From the NCBI RefSeq assembly GCF_003131185.1, contig NZ_QFFU01000009.1, positions 1-64,000 on the forward strand: a stretch of DNA of 64,000 nucleotides, read 5' to 3'. Position numbers and translations under genes: made by a program. How positions within the stretch are numbered: the stretch's first letter is position 1; every line of letters starts with the position of its first letter. This stretch comes from Pseudomonas ovata (lineage in GTDB: Bacteria; Pseudomonadota; Gammaproteobacteria; Pseudomonadales; Pseudomonadaceae). Positions 50,965 to 62,628 of the stretch are shown here, one piece after another. A model generated the notes under the pieces. The model had not been told where the DNA came from. It saw nothing but the letters and a program-made list of their open reading frames with translations, and did not search any database.

Positions 50965-52554
50965 TTGATCTCCACCGCAAATATCACCATGCAGTTCGGC
51001 CCCAAACCCTTGTTCGAGAACGTCTCGGTCAAGTTCGGCGCCGGTAACCGTTACGGCCTGATCGGCGCGAACGGCTGCGGCAAATCCACGTTCATGAAGA
51101 TCCTGGGCGGCGATCTGGAGCCTTCGGGTGGCCAGGTGATGCTCGAACCGAACGTGCGCCTGGGTAAACTGCGCCAGGATCAATTCGCCTATGAAGAATT
51201 CACGGTGCTCGACACGGTGATCATGGGCCACGAGGAGCTGTGGAAGGTCAAGGCCGAGCGCGACCGTATCTACTCGCTGCCGGAAATGACCGAAGACGAC
51301 GGCATGGCCGTGGCCGAGCTGGAAACCGAGTTTGCCGAGATGGACGGCTACACCGCCGAATCCCGTGCAGGCGAACTGCTGCTGGGCCTGGGTATCGGCA
51401 TCGAGCAGCACAGCGGCCCGATGAGTGAAGTGTCGCCAGGCTGGAAGCTGCGCGTATTGCTGGCCCAGGCGCTGTTCTCGGACCCTGAAGTGCTGTTGCT
51501 CGACGAACCGACCAACCACCTGGACATCAACACCATCCGCTGGCTGGAAAACGTGCTGACCCAGCGCAACAGCCTGATGATCATCATTTCCCACGACCGT
51601 CACTTCCTGAACAGCGTGTGCACGCACATGGCTGACCTGGATTACGGCGAGCTGCGTCTGTTCCCGGGCAACTACGACGAATACATGACCGTGGCGACCC
51701 AGTCGCGCGAGCAGCTGCTGGCCGACAACGCCAAGAAGAAGGCGCAGATCTCCGAGCTGCAGTCGTTCGTCAGCCGCTTCTCGGCCAACGCCTCGAAAGC
51801 CAAGCAGGCCACCTCGCGCGCCAAGCAGATCGACAAGATCCAGCTGGCCGAGGTCAAGCCGTCCAGCCGTGTCAGCCCGTTCATTCGTTTCGAGCAGACC
51901 AAGAAGCTCCACCGTCAGGCCGTGGTGGTCGAGCGCATGGCCAAGGGTTTCGATGGCGTGCCGCTGTTCAAGGACTTCAGCTTTACTGTCGAAGCCGGCG
52001 AGCGCGTAGCGATCATCGGTCCCAACGGTATCGGCAAGACCACCCTGCTGCGCACACTGGTCAACGAACTGACACCCGATGCCGGCAGCATCAAGTGGAC
52101 CGATGCAGCGGAAATCGGCTACTACGCCCAGGACCACGCCCACGACTTCGAAGACGACTGGACCCTGTTCGACTGGATGGGCCAGTGGACCCAGGGCGGC
52201 GAGCAACTGGTGCGCGGCACCCTGGGCCGCATGCTGTTCTCCAACGACGAGATCCTCAAGTCGGTCAAGGTGATTTCCGGTGGTGAGCAAGGCCGCATGC
52301 TGTTCGGCAAGCTGATCCTGCAAAAGCCCAACGTGCTGGTAATGGACGAACCGACCAACCACCTGGACATGGAATCGATCGAAGCGCTGAACCTGGCGCT
52401 GGAAAACTACCCCGGCACGCTGATTTTCGTCAGCCACGACCGTGAGTTCGTATCATCGCTGGCGACGCGCATCATCGAGCTGAGCCCGGATGGCGTGATC
52501 GACTTCAGCGGTACGTACGACGACTACCTGCGCAGCCAGGGCGTGGTGTTCTAA
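50965..52554 (+). CDS. ybiT: ABC-F family ATPase YbiT
   Basis: The 529-residue soluble ABC-F protein has two ATPase domains (GANGCGKST and GPNGIGKTT Walker [12 protein letters not shown] and [11 protein letters not shown]alker B) joined by a basic linker ([17 protein letters not shown]). The first signature is [14 protein letters not shown] and the second [14 protein letters not shown]. No membrane helices are present. ABC-F proteins act on ribosomes, in translation or antibiotic protection. The start is TTG 50965, preceded by AGGTAAGG, which gives the usual [12 protein letters not shown]. Only 35 bases separate it from an integrase scar, so its promoter may have been replaced. Confidence 0.93.
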   Translation: MISTANITMQFGPKPLFENVSVKFGAGNRYGLIGANGCGKSTFMKILGGDLEPSGGQVMLEPNVRLGKLRQDQFAYEEFTVLDTVIMGHEELWKVKAERDRIYSLPEMTEDDGMAVAELETEFAEMDGYTAESRAGELLLGLGIGIEQHSGPMSEVSPGWKLRVLLAQALFSDPEVLLLDEPTNHLDINTIRWLENVLTQRNSLMIIISHDRHFLNSVCTHMADLDYGELRLFPGNYDEYMTVATQSREQLLADNAKKKAQISELQSFVSRFSANASKAKQATSRAKQIDKIQLAEVKPSSRVSPFIRFEQTKKLHRQAVVVERMAKGFDGVPLFKDFSFTVEAGERVAIIGPNGIGKTTLLRTLVNELTPDAGSIKWTDAAEIGYYAQDHAHDFEDDWTLFDWMGQWTQGGEQLVRGTLGRMLFSNDEILKSVKVISGGEQGRMLFGKLILQKPNVLVMDEPTNHLDMESIEALNLALENYPGTLIFVSHDREFVSSLATRIIELSPDGVIDFSGTYDDYLRSQGVVF

Positions 52555-52599
52555 ACCGCATGGCGGCCGGGGCCAATGCCTCGGCCGCACAGCCTGCAC

Positions 52600-53721
52600 T
52601 CAGGCGTCGGGCACCTGGACCATTTCGATCCACAACGCGCCCTTGCCTGACGGCGCCTCGCTGACCCGCTTCAGTGCGCCGTCGGCACCGATGGCATAGC
52701 TGCCGACGGTGTCACTCTTCTCCCCTGTCACCAGCAACCAGCGTCCGCCTGGGGCCACGGCGATATTGCGTGGCTGCTTTTCCTGCATCGCGTAGTTGTT
52801 CAGGTAGGTCACCTGGCCGCTGGCCGGCTCGACCTTGAACACCGAAACCGAACTGGTGGTGCGCTCACTCATGAACAGTAAGCGGCCATCCGGCGAAAGA
52901 CGGATGTCTGCCGCCCAGATACGTGGCGTAGGGTCGTCCTTGAGGTCATTGTTGCGGGCATCGCGAACCTCGCCGTGCGCCAGCTTCAAGCGTTCGGGAA
53001 TCCCGTCGGCCTGGCTGACCCGGGTCAGTGCACCGCTGGCCGGATCAATGGCAAAGCCGGTCACGGTGCCGCTCATTTCACCGACCACATAGAGAAACTT
53101 GCCATCGGGGGAGAACGCCAGATGACGGGGTCCGCTGTTGGCCGCGACACTGACCTGGCCGCTGCCGATGGGGGTCAGGCTGCCGTTCTGGTTGTCCAGT
53201 TGGTATTGCAGCACCTGATCGACACCCAGGTTACCGGCATAGACAAAGCGATTGCTCAGGTCGGTGCGGATCGAATGGGCATGCAGGCCGGTCTTGTAGG
53301 TCTTGATCTGCTCGCCACCGGTCGCCTCCACCGGCTGCACGCTGAGCAGGTCACCGCCATACGAGGCGCCCATCAGGTAACGGTCGCTGCGATCCAGCGA
53401 CAGATAAGCCAGGCTCTCGGCCAGCGGTGCCTCGCTGAACGCTTTCAAATGTCCGCTCCCCGGCTCGATGCGATAGCCCACAACCTTGTAGGGTTTGGCC
53501 CGCAAGGCGGCATAGAGTCGGGTGCCGTCGTGGGCGGCAGCCAGCGGATTGACTTGCTCGCCAGCCTTGGTCTGCGTGACCAGGCTCAGCGCACCGTTGG
53601 TTTCATCCAGGCGATACTGCGAGATAAGGCCGTCGGCGGGGCTGGAGATATAAGCAAAGGTGGCGGCTTGAGCACTGATACTCAGGCCCATGGCCGCAGC
53701 CAGCAGGAGGGGTTTGAACAT
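52600..53721 (-). CDS. Exported lactonase-family beta-propeller protein
   Basis: The 373-residue precursor has a signal peptide (MFKPLLLAAAMGLSISAQA). The seven-bladed lactonase/6-phosphogluconolactonase-type propeller repeats a 45-50-residue unit with YRLDETNGAL, YRIEPGSGHL, YQLDNQNGSL, FAIDPASGAL and FKVEPASGQV at each blade. The export signal argues against the cytoplasmic pentose-phosphate enzyme. The ATG at 53721 has AAAGGCG eight bases upstream; twelve in-frame residues before it are ignored. Substrate unknown. Confidence 0.85.
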   Translation of the reverse strand: MFKPLLLAAAMGLSISAQAATFAYISSPADGLISQYRLDETNGALSLVTQTKAGEQVNPLAAAHDGTRLYAALRAKPYKVVGYRIEPGSGHLKAFSEAPLAESLAYLSLDRSDRYLMGASYGGDLLSVQPVEATGGEQIKTYKTGLHAHSIRTDLSNRFVYAGNLGVDQVLQYQLDNQNGSLTPIGSGQVSVAANSGPRHLAFSPDGKFLYVVGEMSGTVTGFAIDPASGALTRVSQADGIPERLKLAHGEVRDARNNDLKDDPTPRIWAADIRLSPDGRLLFMSERTTSSVSVFKVEPASGQVTYLNNYAMQEKQPRNIAVAPGGRWLLVTGEKSDTVGSYAIGADGALKRVSEAPSGKGALWIEMVQVPDA

Positions 53722-53876
53722 GGAATCGCCTTTATTGTTGTGGTTGTTATCAGTCATCCTATGACTATTCTGTGTGGATCAGCAAGGACGCTGATTAAAT
53801 AGATAGCCTGCTTTCATTTGCGCAGGGCACGCGCCATGATGAAGCACGCCCACCCTTCTTTCTGTGGACCCGCCTT

Positions 53877-55100
53877 ATGCCCGTCAGCGCCAACTCATCT
53901 GGACCTGCCTCTGCCCCACCCAGCCAGATGGCGATCACCCTGCAGATCGTTGCCATTGTCCTTTACACCTTCATCGCCTTTCTTTGTGTCGGCCTGCCCG
54001 TGGCCATCCTGCCCGGCTATATCCATGACCAGTTGGGGTTCAGCGCCGTGGTGGCGGGCCTGGCGATTGGCGCGCAATACCTGGCCACGTTGATCAGTCG
54101 TCCCTTTGCCGGACGCATCACTGATAACCTGGGCAGCAAGCGGGCCATCGTCTACGGCCTGGCGGGGTTTGTATTGGGCGGCGTGCTGACACTGCTCGGC
54201 ACCCTGTGCCAGGCGTACCCGGTGGCCAGCCTGACCCTGTTGATCGTGGCCCGGTTATTCATGGGCGTGGCGCAAGGGTTCATCGGTGTCGGCACCATCA
54301 GTTGGTCGATCGCCAAGGTTGGCGTCGAACACACGGCGCGCTCGATTTCCTGGAACGGCATCGCCTCCTATGGCGCCATTGCCATCGGTGCGCCGCTGGG
54401 GGTCTGGCTGATTGATGAGGTGGGGTTTCACAGCCTGGGCATCGCCCTGATCCTGCTGGCCGGTCTGGGCCTGCTGTTGATACGCCACAAGCCGTCGGTG
54501 CCGGTGATCAAGGGCGAGCGCCTGCCTTACTGGTCGGTGTTCAGCCGCGTGTCACCCTATGGCCTGGCGCTGACCCTGGCCTCCATCGGCTACGGCACCC
54601 TGACCACCTTCATCACCCTGTTCTACATCAGCCGCGGCTGGCAAGGCGCGGCCTACTGCCTGACCCTGTTCGGGGTCTGCTTCATCGTCTCGCGCCTGGT
54701 GTTCATCGGCGCAATCAACCGCCTGGGCGGCTACCTGGCCGCCATGGTCTGCATCGGCGTGGAAGTGGTGGGCCTGACGTTGCTGTGGCTGGCGCCCAAC
54801 ACCGGCATTGCGCTGCTCGGGGCGGGCCTGACCGGGCTCGGGTTATCCCTGGTATACCCGGCGCTGGGCGTCGAAGCGATCAAGCGGGTGCCGGTTGCCA
54901 GCCGCTCGGCCGGCTTGAGTGCCTATGCCGTGTTCTTCGACCTGGCAATGGCGATTGCCGGCCCACTGATGGGTGCCATCGCCCTGGGCCAGGGGTACGG
55001 GCTGATCTTCTTCTACAGCGCCTTGTTGTCGGTGCTGGCCTTGGGGCTGACCTGGTGGCTGTCACGGCGGCAACAGCCTGCCAGTGCTGTCGACGGGTAG
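53877..55100 (+). CDS. MFS transporter (YhhS/YfcJ family)
   Basis: The 407-residue protein has twelve hydrophobic helices. AILPGYIHDQLGFSAVVAGLAIGAQYLATLISRPFAGRITDNLGSKRAI holds the loop 2-3 motif. The helix 4 stretch LLIVARLFMGVAQGFIGVGTISWSIAKVG is the YhhS hallmark. Relatives export arabinose, herbicides or other small compounds. The first ATG at 53877 is used. It is a single gene; the broken betaine transporter is convergent downstream. Confidence 0.9.
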   Translation: MPVSANSSGPASAPPSQMAITLQIVAIVLYTFIAFLCVGLPVAILPGYIHDQLGFSAVVAGLAIGAQYLATLISRPFAGRITDNLGSKRAIVYGLAGFVLGGVLTLLGTLCQAYPVASLTLLIVARLFMGVAQGFIGVGTISWSIAKVGVEHTARSISWNGIASYGAIAIGAPLGVWLIDEVGFHSLGIALILLAGLGLLLIRHKPSVPVIKGERLPYWSVFSRVSPYGLALTLASIGYGTLTTFITLFYISRGWQGAAYCLTLFGVCFIVSRLVFIGAINRLGGYLAAMVCIGVEVVGLTLLWLAPNTGIALLGAGLTGLGLSLVYPALGVEAIKRVPVASRSAGLSAYAVFFDLAMAIAGPLMGAIALGQGYGLIFFYSALLSVLALGLTWWLSRRQQPASAVDG

Positions 55101-55101
55101 A

Positions 55102-55455
55102 TTACTTTGCCGCGTCGCGCGCCGCCTGCAGCCATTGATCGAACTGCGCACGGTGCGCGGCCACCCATTGCTCGCTATAACGACGAATGTCGGCGGGCTT
55201 GTTCTCGCCCTGTTGCATCTTCAGGTTCTGCGCGCTTTCGTCGGCCGTGGTGATCTGCATCTCTGACAGGAACTTGAGCGCTGCCGGATTTTTCTCGGCG
55301 AAATCGCGGTTCAGGACGGCTTCGACCTTATCGACCGCAAAGCCCAGGTTCTTGCCCTTGTACATCGTGTCGACGTCGTTCTTGCCGCCGGGCAGGTCGG
55401 TCCTGGGCACTTCCAGCCAGACCACGTCGCGGTCCTCGACCAATACGCCGGCGAT
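55102..55455 (-). pseudogene. ProX-type betaine/choline-binding protein, C-terminal third only
   Basis: The last 117 codons of a substrate-binding protein remain: [48 protein letters not shown] and the typical ending [18 protein letters not shown]. The signal peptide and first two thirds are missing, and the piece is fused in frame to the permease remnant upstream (the join reads [12 protein letters not shown]). It cannot bind ligand. Confidence 0.82.
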
Positions 55456-56053
55456 CCACAGCGACAGCATCAGGGTCTGGTTCAGGCCGGCCATGATGGT
55501 CGAGGTGGCCAGCGGCAACTGCACGCGCTTGAGCATCTGCCACGGTGTGCCGCCAAAGGCGCGGGCCGCTTCGATCTTGTCTTCGGGCACCTGGCGGATG
55601 CCCAGGTTGGTCAGGCGCACCAGCGCCGGCAGGGTCTGCATGGCGTCCAGCAGCGGGCGTACCACCCGCTCCAGGCGGTCGCTGCGGGCACACAGGATGC
55701 CCAGCGGAATGCCGATCACCGCGCAGAAGAACACCGCCGTGAGTACCAGCGACAGCGTGGTCATCGACTCGGACCAGACGCCGATAAAGCCCAGCAGCGT
55801 CAGGGTCACGAACGACAGCCATGCGCTTACCCGCCAGCTGCCAGCCGAGCAGCGTCGACAGCAGGATGCCGATGCTCGGCGGGATGCTTTGCAGGAGGTA
55901 CTCGATGCCGTTGAGCACCTGGTCGATGGGCCAGCGAATGGCGCGGAATACATCGCGAAAGTTGTGCACCAGGTAATTGAGGATGCTTTCCACCCATTGC
56001 CCCAGGGGGATGGTGGCGGACTGGAACGGGTCGAGAAGGCTGAATTCGGACAT
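55456..56053 (-). pseudogene. ProW-type permease with frameshift and internal deletions
   Basis: The gene starts intact at ATG 56053 ([43 protein letters not shown]). The frame changes near 55835, after LLGWQLAG, and resumes as [33 protein letters not shown] then joins directly to [20 protein letters not shown], missing about 30-40 residues normally between, and the last helices after [10 protein letters not shown] are gone. All core helices needed for transport are therefore incomplete. Confidence 0.85.
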
Positions 56054-56078
56054 GGTGGCGACCTCTTGGGGTGGGTGC

Positions 56079-56749
56079 TTAATGGCGGCTGAGGGTCTGC
56101 AACAGCTGACTTTTGGAAATCGTGCCTTTGAAAGCTCCGGCGCGGTCCAGCACCGGCACCGGGTAAGACAGACTGGCAACGATGTTCAGCACTTCATCCA
56201 GCGGGGTGTCGGTGTAGACCGGGGCCTGCTCGTGCAGCCGGTGCCGGTCGTCGGCCGCCGCGCCGCTGGTCTCGGTGTCAACCACGCCCAGAAGGTGCCC
56301 GCGCTCGTCGACCAGATAGCCATAGTCGGCACCGGCCCTGAACTGCGGCGCCTTGCCGTTGAGACGGCAGATGATCCCGGGGTCCAGTTGCGCCACATCG
56401 CCGGCCTTGAGCACCCGCGAGCTGTCAAAACCCTTGATGGCCGGCTGGTTGATCAGCTCCTGTGGGGTGCCTATCTGCACCACCCGGCCGCCTTCCATGA
56501 TCGCGATGCGATGGCCGATGCGGATGGCCTCCTCGATGTCGTGGGAAATGAAGATGATCGTGCGCTGCTGCTCGGCCTGCAGGCGGATCAGTTCGCCCTG
56601 CATCTCATGGCGGATCAGCGGGTAGAGGGCCGAGAAGGCTTCGTCTTTGTCGGCGCCGTTACGCAGCATGTCCATGGCCCACTCGGGGTGGGACCAAAGA
56701 TCTTGAAGAGAGTGGAAACGGAAAGAATTGCCTCGTTGCTTACGCTCAT
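56079..56749 (-). pseudogene. ProV-type ATPase with frameshift and loss of Walker A
   Basis: The gene starts at ATG 56749 (SNEAILSVSTLFKIFGP), loses frame by one base, then reads MLRNGADKDE and jumps straight to AFSALYPLIRHEMQ, the stretch after Walker B. Walker A, Q-loop and signature (some 130-150 residues) are deleted. IFISHDIEEAIRIGHRIAIMEGG and the two C-terminal CBS-like domains ([30 protein letters not shown]) are kept. Both deletion edges carry GAC-GAA/DE, so short-repeat recombination is likely. Confidence 0.88.
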
Positions 56750-57055
56750 ACGACCCTCATTATTATCTTTATTACCAATAACAGCAGACACCGTGGCTAT
56801 TGGCAGTACGCTCAAGCCTGAGCGCGAGTCGGGGGACGATGCAGGGGTGGCCAGGTTCATTTCTGTGAATGATCGGGCGCCAGAGTATCGGCTCGTCACA
56901 AGGGGGATGAATCAAGGCTTGCGGCGAGTGGCTTCACTCTACGCGTGAAGAAGCGGGGGGAATTGTACGCGGGGGTCAATGTCTATTATGGCGGCGCGGC
57001 TTTGCAGGCACCGCCTGCAGGCGCGACCGGGCGGCCGCGCCTGCAGGAAGATGGA
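56750..57055. other. Intergenic with a GC-rich palindrome near glgB
   Basis: About 305 bases without a gene. The first part would have held the promoter of the broken transporter operon. Near 57013-57050 CCTGCAGGCGCG and CGCGCCTGCAGG form an inverted repeat, probably a REP-like element or the glgB terminator. Confidence 0.6.
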
Positions 57056-59281
57056 TCAGCCTTTTGGCTTGAGAATCAGCACCGCCAGAGGCGGCAGGTT
57101 GAGCAGCAGCGAGACCGGCTGGCCATGGCTCTGCTCGTCGGTGGCGCGCACTTCACCGCCGTTGCCCTGGTTGGAGCCGGCATAGGTTTCCGAGTCGCTG
57201 TTGAGCAATTCGGTCCAGGCCCCGTCAAACGGCACGCCGACCCGGTAGGCCTCGCGTGGCACCGGCGTCATGTTGCACACCACCAGCAGCGGCTCGCCCT
57301 CCCGACTCCAGCGCAACCAGGCGTAGACACTGTTGGCATGATCGTCGCCGATCAGCCACTGGAAGCCCATCGGCTCGGTGTCGCGTTCGTGCAGGGCCTT
57401 TTCATGGCGATACAGCCGATTGAGGTCACCCACCAGCTTCTTGATGCCGATGTGCTCGGCGTACTGCAGCAGGTACCAGTCCAGTTGCTCGTCGTGGTTC
57501 CACTCACGCCACTGGCCGAATTCGCAGCCCATGAACAGCAGCTTCTTGCCAGGATGGGCCCACATGAAGGTCAGGTAGGCCCGCAGGTTGGCAAATTTCT
57601 GCCAGCGGTCACCCGGCATCTTGTCGATCAGCGAGCGCTTGCCATGCACCACTTCGTCGTGGGAAATCGGCAGGATGAAGCGCTCGGACCAGGCATACAC
57701 CAGGCCGAAGCTCAACTCGCTGTGGTGATGAGCGCGATGGATCGGGTCTTGCTGGATGTAGTGCAGCGAGTCGTGCATCCAGCCCATGTTCCACTTGTAG
57801 GCAAAGCCCAGGCCGCCTTGCTGGGTGGTCTGGGTCACGCCTGGCCAGGCGGTGGATTCCTCGGCGATGATCAGTGCGCCGGGCGCTTCGATCGCCACCA
57901 CGTCGTTGAGGTGGCGCAGAAAGTCGATGGCTTCGAGGTTTTCGCGACCGCCGAAACGGTTCGGCACCCATTCGCCGGCCTTGCGCGAATAGTCGCGGTA
58001 CAACATCGAGGCCACTGCATCGACACGCAGGCCGTCGATGTGGAAATGCTTGAGCCAGAACAGGCCCGACGCCAGCATGAAGCCGTGCACTTCGGTGCGA
58101 CCCAGGTTGTAGATCAGCGTGTTCCAGTCCTGGTGAAAGCCCTCATGCGGGTTGCCATACTCATACAGCGCCGTGCCGTCGAATTCGGCCAGGCCGTGGG
58201 TGTCGGTCGGAAAGTGCGCCGGCACCCAGTCGAGGATGACACCAATGCCGGCCTGGTGGCAGGCATTGACGAAAAAGGCGAAATCTTCCGGCGAGCCGTA
58301 GCGCGCCGTGGGCGCGAACTGTGCCAGCAACTGGTAGCCCCAGGAACCGCCGAACGGGTGCTCCATGATCGGCATCAGTTCGATGTGGGTAAAACCCAGC
58401 TCCTGAATGTACGGAATCAGGCGGTCAGCCAGTTCTCGCCAGTTGTACTGGCGCCAGGCCGTGCCGTCCTCGTTCTGCTCCATCTGCCAGGAACCGGCAT
58501 GCAGCTCGTAGATCGACAGCGGCGCAGACGGTGCATGCAGGTCGCCACGCTCCTGCATCCAGTCATGGTCCTGCCAGTCGAACTGCAAGGGACCGGCCAC
58601 CTTGGAGGCGGTTTCCGGCGGCAAGGTCGTGGCGCGGGCGACCGGGTCGCATTTAAGCGGCAGGATGCCATGCGGGCCAAGAATTTCGTACTGGTACTTT
58701 TCACCCGGCTGCAGGCGCGGCACGAAGATTTCCCAGATGCCCGACGGGTGCAGCAGGCGCATCGGGTGTCGGCGCCCGTCCCAGTTATTGAAATCGCCCA
58801 CTACCGAGACACGGCGGGCATTAGGGGCCCAGACGGCAAAGCGCACACCCTGCACGTTATCGACCGTCTGCAACTGCGAGCCCAGGCAGTGGCCCAGGTC
58901 ACGGTGATTGCCCTCGGAGAACAGATAGATGTCCATCTCACCGAGCAATTGCCCGTAGCTGTACGGGTCCTCGGTAATCTGCTCGCCGCCGGCCCAACTG
59001 ATCTTGAACAGGTATGGCCGGGCTTCGGGGAACCGGCCGGCAAACAGGCCCGGCACCTCGGTCATGGGCAGTTCGCCCAGGTCCTGTTCGCTGCCACGCG
59101 CCAGCACCCGCACACTCAGTGCACCGGGCAGGTAGGCACGGATGATCTGCCCGCCCTGCCCGTCGTCGTGAGGGCCCAGGATGGAGAATGGATCACGGTG
59201 TTCGGCACGGATCAAAGCGTCCGTGTCGACGGCGGCGGGCAGTGGCTGGCGGCCCGTGCCATGATTATCAGGCGCATTCAT
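57056..59281 (-). CDS. glgB: 1,4-alpha-glucan branching enzyme
   Basis: The 741-residue GH13 branching enzyme has an N-terminal CBM48-type domain (residues about 30-230; [27 protein letters not shown]). In the catalytic barrel [17 protein letters not shown] holds the nucleophile Asp, [11 protein letters not shown] the acid Glu, and [12 protein letters not shown] the third Asp. It introduces alpha-1,6 branches. Its start overlaps the treS stop by four bases (ATGA), so it is translated with treS in a glgE-treS-glgB operon that makes alpha-glucan from maltose-1-phosphate. Confidence 0.96.
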   Translation of the reverse strand: MNAPDNHGTGRQPLPAAVDTDALIRAEHRDPFSILGPHDDGQGGQIIRAYLPGALSVRVLARGSEQDLGELPMTEVPGLFAGRFPEARPYLFKISWAGGEQITEDPYSYGQLLGEMDIYLFSEGNHRDLGHCLGSQLQTVDNVQGVRFAVWAPNARRVSVVGDFNNWDGRRHPMRLLHPSGIWEIFVPRLQPGEKYQYEILGPHGILPLKCDPVARATTLPPETASKVAGPLQFDWQDHDWMQERGDLHAPSAPLSIYELHAGSWQMEQNEDGTAWRQYNWRELADRLIPYIQELGFTHIELMPIMEHPFGGSWGYQLLAQFAPTARYGSPEDFAFFVNACHQAGIGVILDWVPAHFPTDTHGLAEFDGTALYEYGNPHEGFHQDWNTLIYNLGRTEVHGFMLASGLFWLKHFHIDGLRVDAVASMLYRDYSRKAGEWVPNRFGGRENLEAIDFLRHLNDVVAIEAPGALIIAEESTAWPGVTQTTQQGGLGFAYKWNMGWMHDSLHYIQQDPIHRAHHHSELSFGLVYAWSERFILPISHDEVVHGKRSLIDKMPGDRWQKFANLRAYLTFMWAHPGKKLLFMGCEFGQWREWNHDEQLDWYLLQYAEHIGIKKLVGDLNRLYRHEKALHERDTEPMGFQWLIGDDHANSVYAWLRWSREGEPLLVVCNMTPVPREAYRVGVPFDGAWTELLNSDSETYAGSNQGNGGEVRATDEQSHGQPVSLLLNLPPLAVLILKPKG

Positions 59282-62200
59282 GTTGACTCTCCATCGTTCA
59301 ATTCCAGCAATCCACGCAAGCCCTGCAAAGGCACGGCCAACCAGTCCGGGCGGTTCTCGGCTTCGTAGATTACTTCATAGGCGGTTTTTTCAAGGGTAAA
59401 TAATTCAAGGGCGGCGTTTTCGCCTTGCGGGTCTTTCCAGGCATGCGCGATCGACGCACTGGCCTGCCGGTAACCGTCGAGAAAGGCCTCGCGGGCCTGG
59501 CTCAGGTAAGTCCCGGCCACCTGCTGGCGGGCAGCGGCCGCCTCGGGTGAGGTGTCCACGCTTTGCGCACTGCGCGCCGCCATGGCCGCAGCGTAGTCGA
59601 AAGAACGCAATACGCCGCCGACATCCTTGAACGGGCTGTATTTGCCGCGTCGTTCTTGCAATGGCCGTACCGGCTCACCTTCGAAATCGATCAGGTAGGC
59701 ATCCCCTTTCACCACCAGCACCTGGCCCAGGTGCAGATCACCATGCACACGCATGCGCAGGCCGCCTGCGCTGGCCTCGGCCAGCGTCAGGACGTGCGCC
59801 TGGATGCGTTCACGTTGCGTCAGCAGGCTGTCGACCCGTTGGCGATCCTCGGCCTGCAGGTCGCCCTTGCGCTGCTCAAGCAATTTCAGGGCACGTTCGA
59901 TTTGCGCCTGTACCCGTTTGGCCGTGTCCCGGGCCTCATCGGCAGAGGTGTTTTCCACGGCAAAATCAGGGTTGTCCGTAGGCGCCGCCAATACCTGATG
60001 CATCTCGCCCAGGCGCTGGCCCAGGTTGCGGGCAAAGTCAGCCAGTTCGCCCAGCGCGTCATAAGACGCTTCCTGGCCTGCGGCAGCTGGCGAGAGCTGA
60101 TCGCGCACGGCCCGCTCCAGGCTGTTCTGCGTCCACTCCCAGGCATCGCCCTGATTGTTCAGGTAACCCTGGGCAATCATCAGCAGGTGCGGCTGGCCGT
60201 CAGCGTCGGTGCGGACCAGCGAGCCGAGCAAGGGTGAGATGTATTGATAGCCGGCGCCGGTCAGGTAGGCCCCCATTTCCAGTTCCGGGTGCACACCGGC
60301 GCTGACTTTGCGGATCATCTTCAGCACCAGGCTGCCGCCGACCACCACCGAGCTGTTGGACTGCTCGGCCGACAGATAGCGCACCTCCGAGTTCTGGTCG
60401 AGCCCCAGCGGTGTCAGCTTTTCAGTGCCCTGGAAATGCAACTGGCCATGCGCGCTGCCGGTGTCCAGCACGGTCTGCGCCTGCATGGCCTGGATCACAT
60501 CGAGAATGAAATGCTCCAGGGTAAAACCATCGGTGATCAGCCCGACCTGCGGCCCGCGCCGCACCCGGCTCAGGGCCAGCTGCTGCGGCAGCGCACTGTT
60601 GAAATCCTCTTCGGCCAGCAGGCCAAACGGCAGTTGATAGCGCTCTTGCTGACCGCCTGCGGTAACGTCGACCTCGCTGAGCAGCACAGGACGATTGCCG
60701 TTACTCAGGCGCACCGCGTAAGCGATGTGCACGTTTTCGATGGGTTTGTCCTTGCTGGCGAACCAGCGCCGCTTGGGCAGGTACACCGTCAGGGCGGTGT
60801 TTTCGATGGTGTCGCGCAAAGGTTCTTCGAGCAGTTCTTCCAGACGCTTCTTGAGTACCAGGGTCGGGAAGTCCGGCATGCTCTGGGCCGGTTCGACGTG
60901 CCAACTGGGCATTTGATTCTCCGCTGCAAGTAGAAACCAATGAAAGCCGTAGGGCGGGAATGTCAGCAGGTAGGTCAACTGGCCGATGGGCGGAAAGGCA
61001 CTGCCGCCCAGCATTTCGACCGGCACCTTGCCGGCGTGGGCTGACAATTCCAGCTCGACGGCCTGGGCGGCACTGGACATGTTGGCCACGCACAGAATGG
61101 TCTCGGTGTGCCCATCGGTGCCGGTGTATTCACGGGTATAGGCCAGGATGCGGCGGTTGCTGGGCGACAGCATGTGCAGCGTGCCACGACCAAACGCCTT
61201 TTGTTGCTTGCGCACCGCCAGCATGCGCCGGGTCCAGTTCAACAGGGAGTGCGGGTCGGCGTCCTGGGTTTCGACGTTGACCGACTGGTAACCGTAGAGC
61301 GGGTCCATGATCGGCGGCAGCACCAGGCTGGCCGGGTCGGCACGTGAAAAGCCGCCGTTGCGGTCGATCGACCACTGCATGGGCGTGCGCACACCGTCGC
61401 GGTCGCCCAGGTAGATATTGTCACCCATGCCCAGTTCATCGCCGTAGTACAGGGTCGGCGTACCGGGCATCGACAGCAGCATGCTGTTGAGCAACTCGAC
61501 CCGGCGCCGATCACGCTGCACCAGCGGCGCCAGGCGACGCCGGATGCCCAGGTTGATGCGGGCCCGACGGTCAGCGGCGTAATGATTCCACAGGTAGTCA
61601 CGTTCACGGCTGGTGACCATTTCCAGGGTCAGTTCATCGTGGTTGCGCAAGAAGATCGCCCATTGGCAGTTGGCCGGGATTTCCGGGGTCTGGCGCAAAA
61701 TGTCAGTGATCGGAAAGCGATCCTCCTGAGCCAGGGCCATGTACATGCGTGGCATCAGCGGGAAGTGAAACGCCATGTGGCACTCATCGCCATCCGGACC
61801 TTTGCTGTCGCCGAAATACAGCTGCGTGTCCTCAGGCCACTGGTTGGCCTCGGCCAGCAGCATGCGGTCCGGGTAATGGGCATCAATTTCGGCGCGAATG
61901 CGCTTGAGCACCTGGTGGGTCTCGGGCAGGTTCTCGTTGTTGGTGCCGTCGCGCTCGATCAGGTAGGGAATCGCGTCCAGGCGCAGGCCATCCACGCCCA
62001 GGTCGAGCCAGAAACGCATCACGCCCAGCACCGCTTCCATCACCTGCGGGTTATCGAAGTTAAGGTCCGGCTGGTGCGAGTAGAAACGGTGCCAGAAATA
62101 CTGGCCGGCCACCGGGTCCCAGGTCCAGTTGGACTTCTCTGTATCCAGAAAGATGATGCGAGTGCCGTCGTACTTCTGGTCAGTGTCGGACCAGACATAG

Positions 62201-62610
62201 AAATTGCGGGCCTTGGAGCCCTTTTTAGCCTGGCGCGCCCGCTGGAACCACGGGTGCTGGTCCGAGGTGTGGTTGATGACCAGCTCGGTAATGATCCGCA
62301 GCCCACGCTTGTGCGCCTCGGCGATGAACCGCCTGGCATCGGCCATGCTGCCGTAGTCGGGGTGCACGGCGCGGTACTCGGCAATGTCGTAACCATCATC
62401 GCGCCGTGGCGAGGGGTAGAACGGCAGCAGCCAGATGGTGTTCACGCCCAGCCCGGCAATGTAGTCGAGCTTGGCGATGAGGCCTGGGAAATCACCGATA
62501 CCGTCATTATTGGAATCGAAGAACGATTTGACGTGGACCTGGTAAATCACCGCGTCCTTGTACCAGAGCGGGTCGTTGATAAAACTGGCGTTTCTGGACT
62601 TTTTCGCCAT
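59278..62610 (-). CDS. treS: Trehalose synthase fused to maltokinase
   Basis: The 1110-residue two-part protein has a GH13 domain in residues 1 to about 550 with [15 protein letters not shown] (nucleophile), [12 protein letters not shown] (acid) and [11 protein letters not shown], the trehalose-maltose isomerase. The C-terminal 450 residues are a maltokinase, with [13 protein letters not shown] (catalytic Asp) and [13 protein letters not shown]. TreS converts trehalose to maltose and the kinase makes maltose-1-phosphate for GlgE. This fusion is typical of pseudomonads. The start [24 protein letters not shown] is the family one, 18 bases after the glgE stop. Confidence 0.96.
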   Translation of the reverse strand: MAKKSRNASFINDPLWYKDAVIYQVHVKSFFDSNNDGIGDFPGLIAKLDYIAGLGVNTIWLLPFYPSPRRDDGYDIAEYRAVHPDYGSMADARRFIAEAHKRGLRIITELVINHTSDQHPWFQRARQAKKGSKARNFYVWSDTDQKYDGTRIIFLDTEKSNWTWDPVAGQYFWHRFYSHQPDLNFDNPQVMEAVLGVMRFWLDLGVDGLRLDAIPYLIERDGTNNENLPETHQVLKRIRAEIDAHYPDRMLLAEANQWPEDTQLYFGDSKGPDGDECHMAFHFPLMPRMYMALAQEDRFPITDILRQTPEIPANCQWAIFLRNHDELTLEMVTSRERDYLWNHYAADRRARINLGIRRRLAPLVQRDRRRVELLNSMLLSMPGTPTLYYGDELGMGDNIYLGDRDGVRTPMQWSIDRNGGFSRADPASLVLPPIMDPLYGYQSVNVETQDADPHSLLNWTRRMLAVRKQQKAFGRGTLHMLSPSNRRILAYTREYTGTDGHTETILCVANMSSAAQAVELELSAHAGKVPVEMLGGSAFPPIGQLTYLLTFPPYGFHWFLLAAENQMPSWHVEPAQSMPDFPTLVLKKRLEELLEEPLRDTIENTALTVYLPKRRWFASKDKPIENVHIAYAVRLSNGNRPVLLSEVDVTAGGQQERYQLPFGLLAEEDFNSALPQQLALSRVRRGPQVGLITDGFTLEHFILDVIQAMQAQTVLDTGSAHGQLHFQGTEKLTPLGLDQNSEVRYLSAEQSNSSVVVGGSLVLKMIRKVSAGVHPELEMGAYLTGAGYQYISPLLGSLVRTDADGQPHLLMIAQGYLNNQGDAWEWTQNSLERAVRDQLSPAAAGQEASYDALGELADFARNLGQRLGEMHQVLAAPTDNPDFAVENTSADEARDTAKRVQAQIERALKLLEQRKGDLQAEDRQRVDSLLTQRERIQAHVLTLAEASAGGLRMRVHGDLHLGQVLVVKGDAYLIDFEGEPVRPLQERRGKYSPFKDVGGVLRSFDYAAAMAARSAQSVDTSPEAAAARQQVAGTYLSQAREAFLDGYRQASASIAHAWKDPQGENAALELFTLEKTAYEVIYEAENRPDWLAVPLQGLRGLLELNDGEST

Positions 62611-62628
62611 GGTGATCTCCCTGACCGA

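Noticed and set aside
50926..52437. Minus-strand frame (503 codons) opposite ybiT
   Set aside because: Antisense to an ABC-F protein with all ATPase motifs; the His/Leu/Val/Gly-rich translation is typical of a shadow.
56945..59368. Plus-strand frame (807 codons) opposite glgB
   Set aside because: glgB shows every catalytic residue on the minus strand; the plus frame is a shadow.
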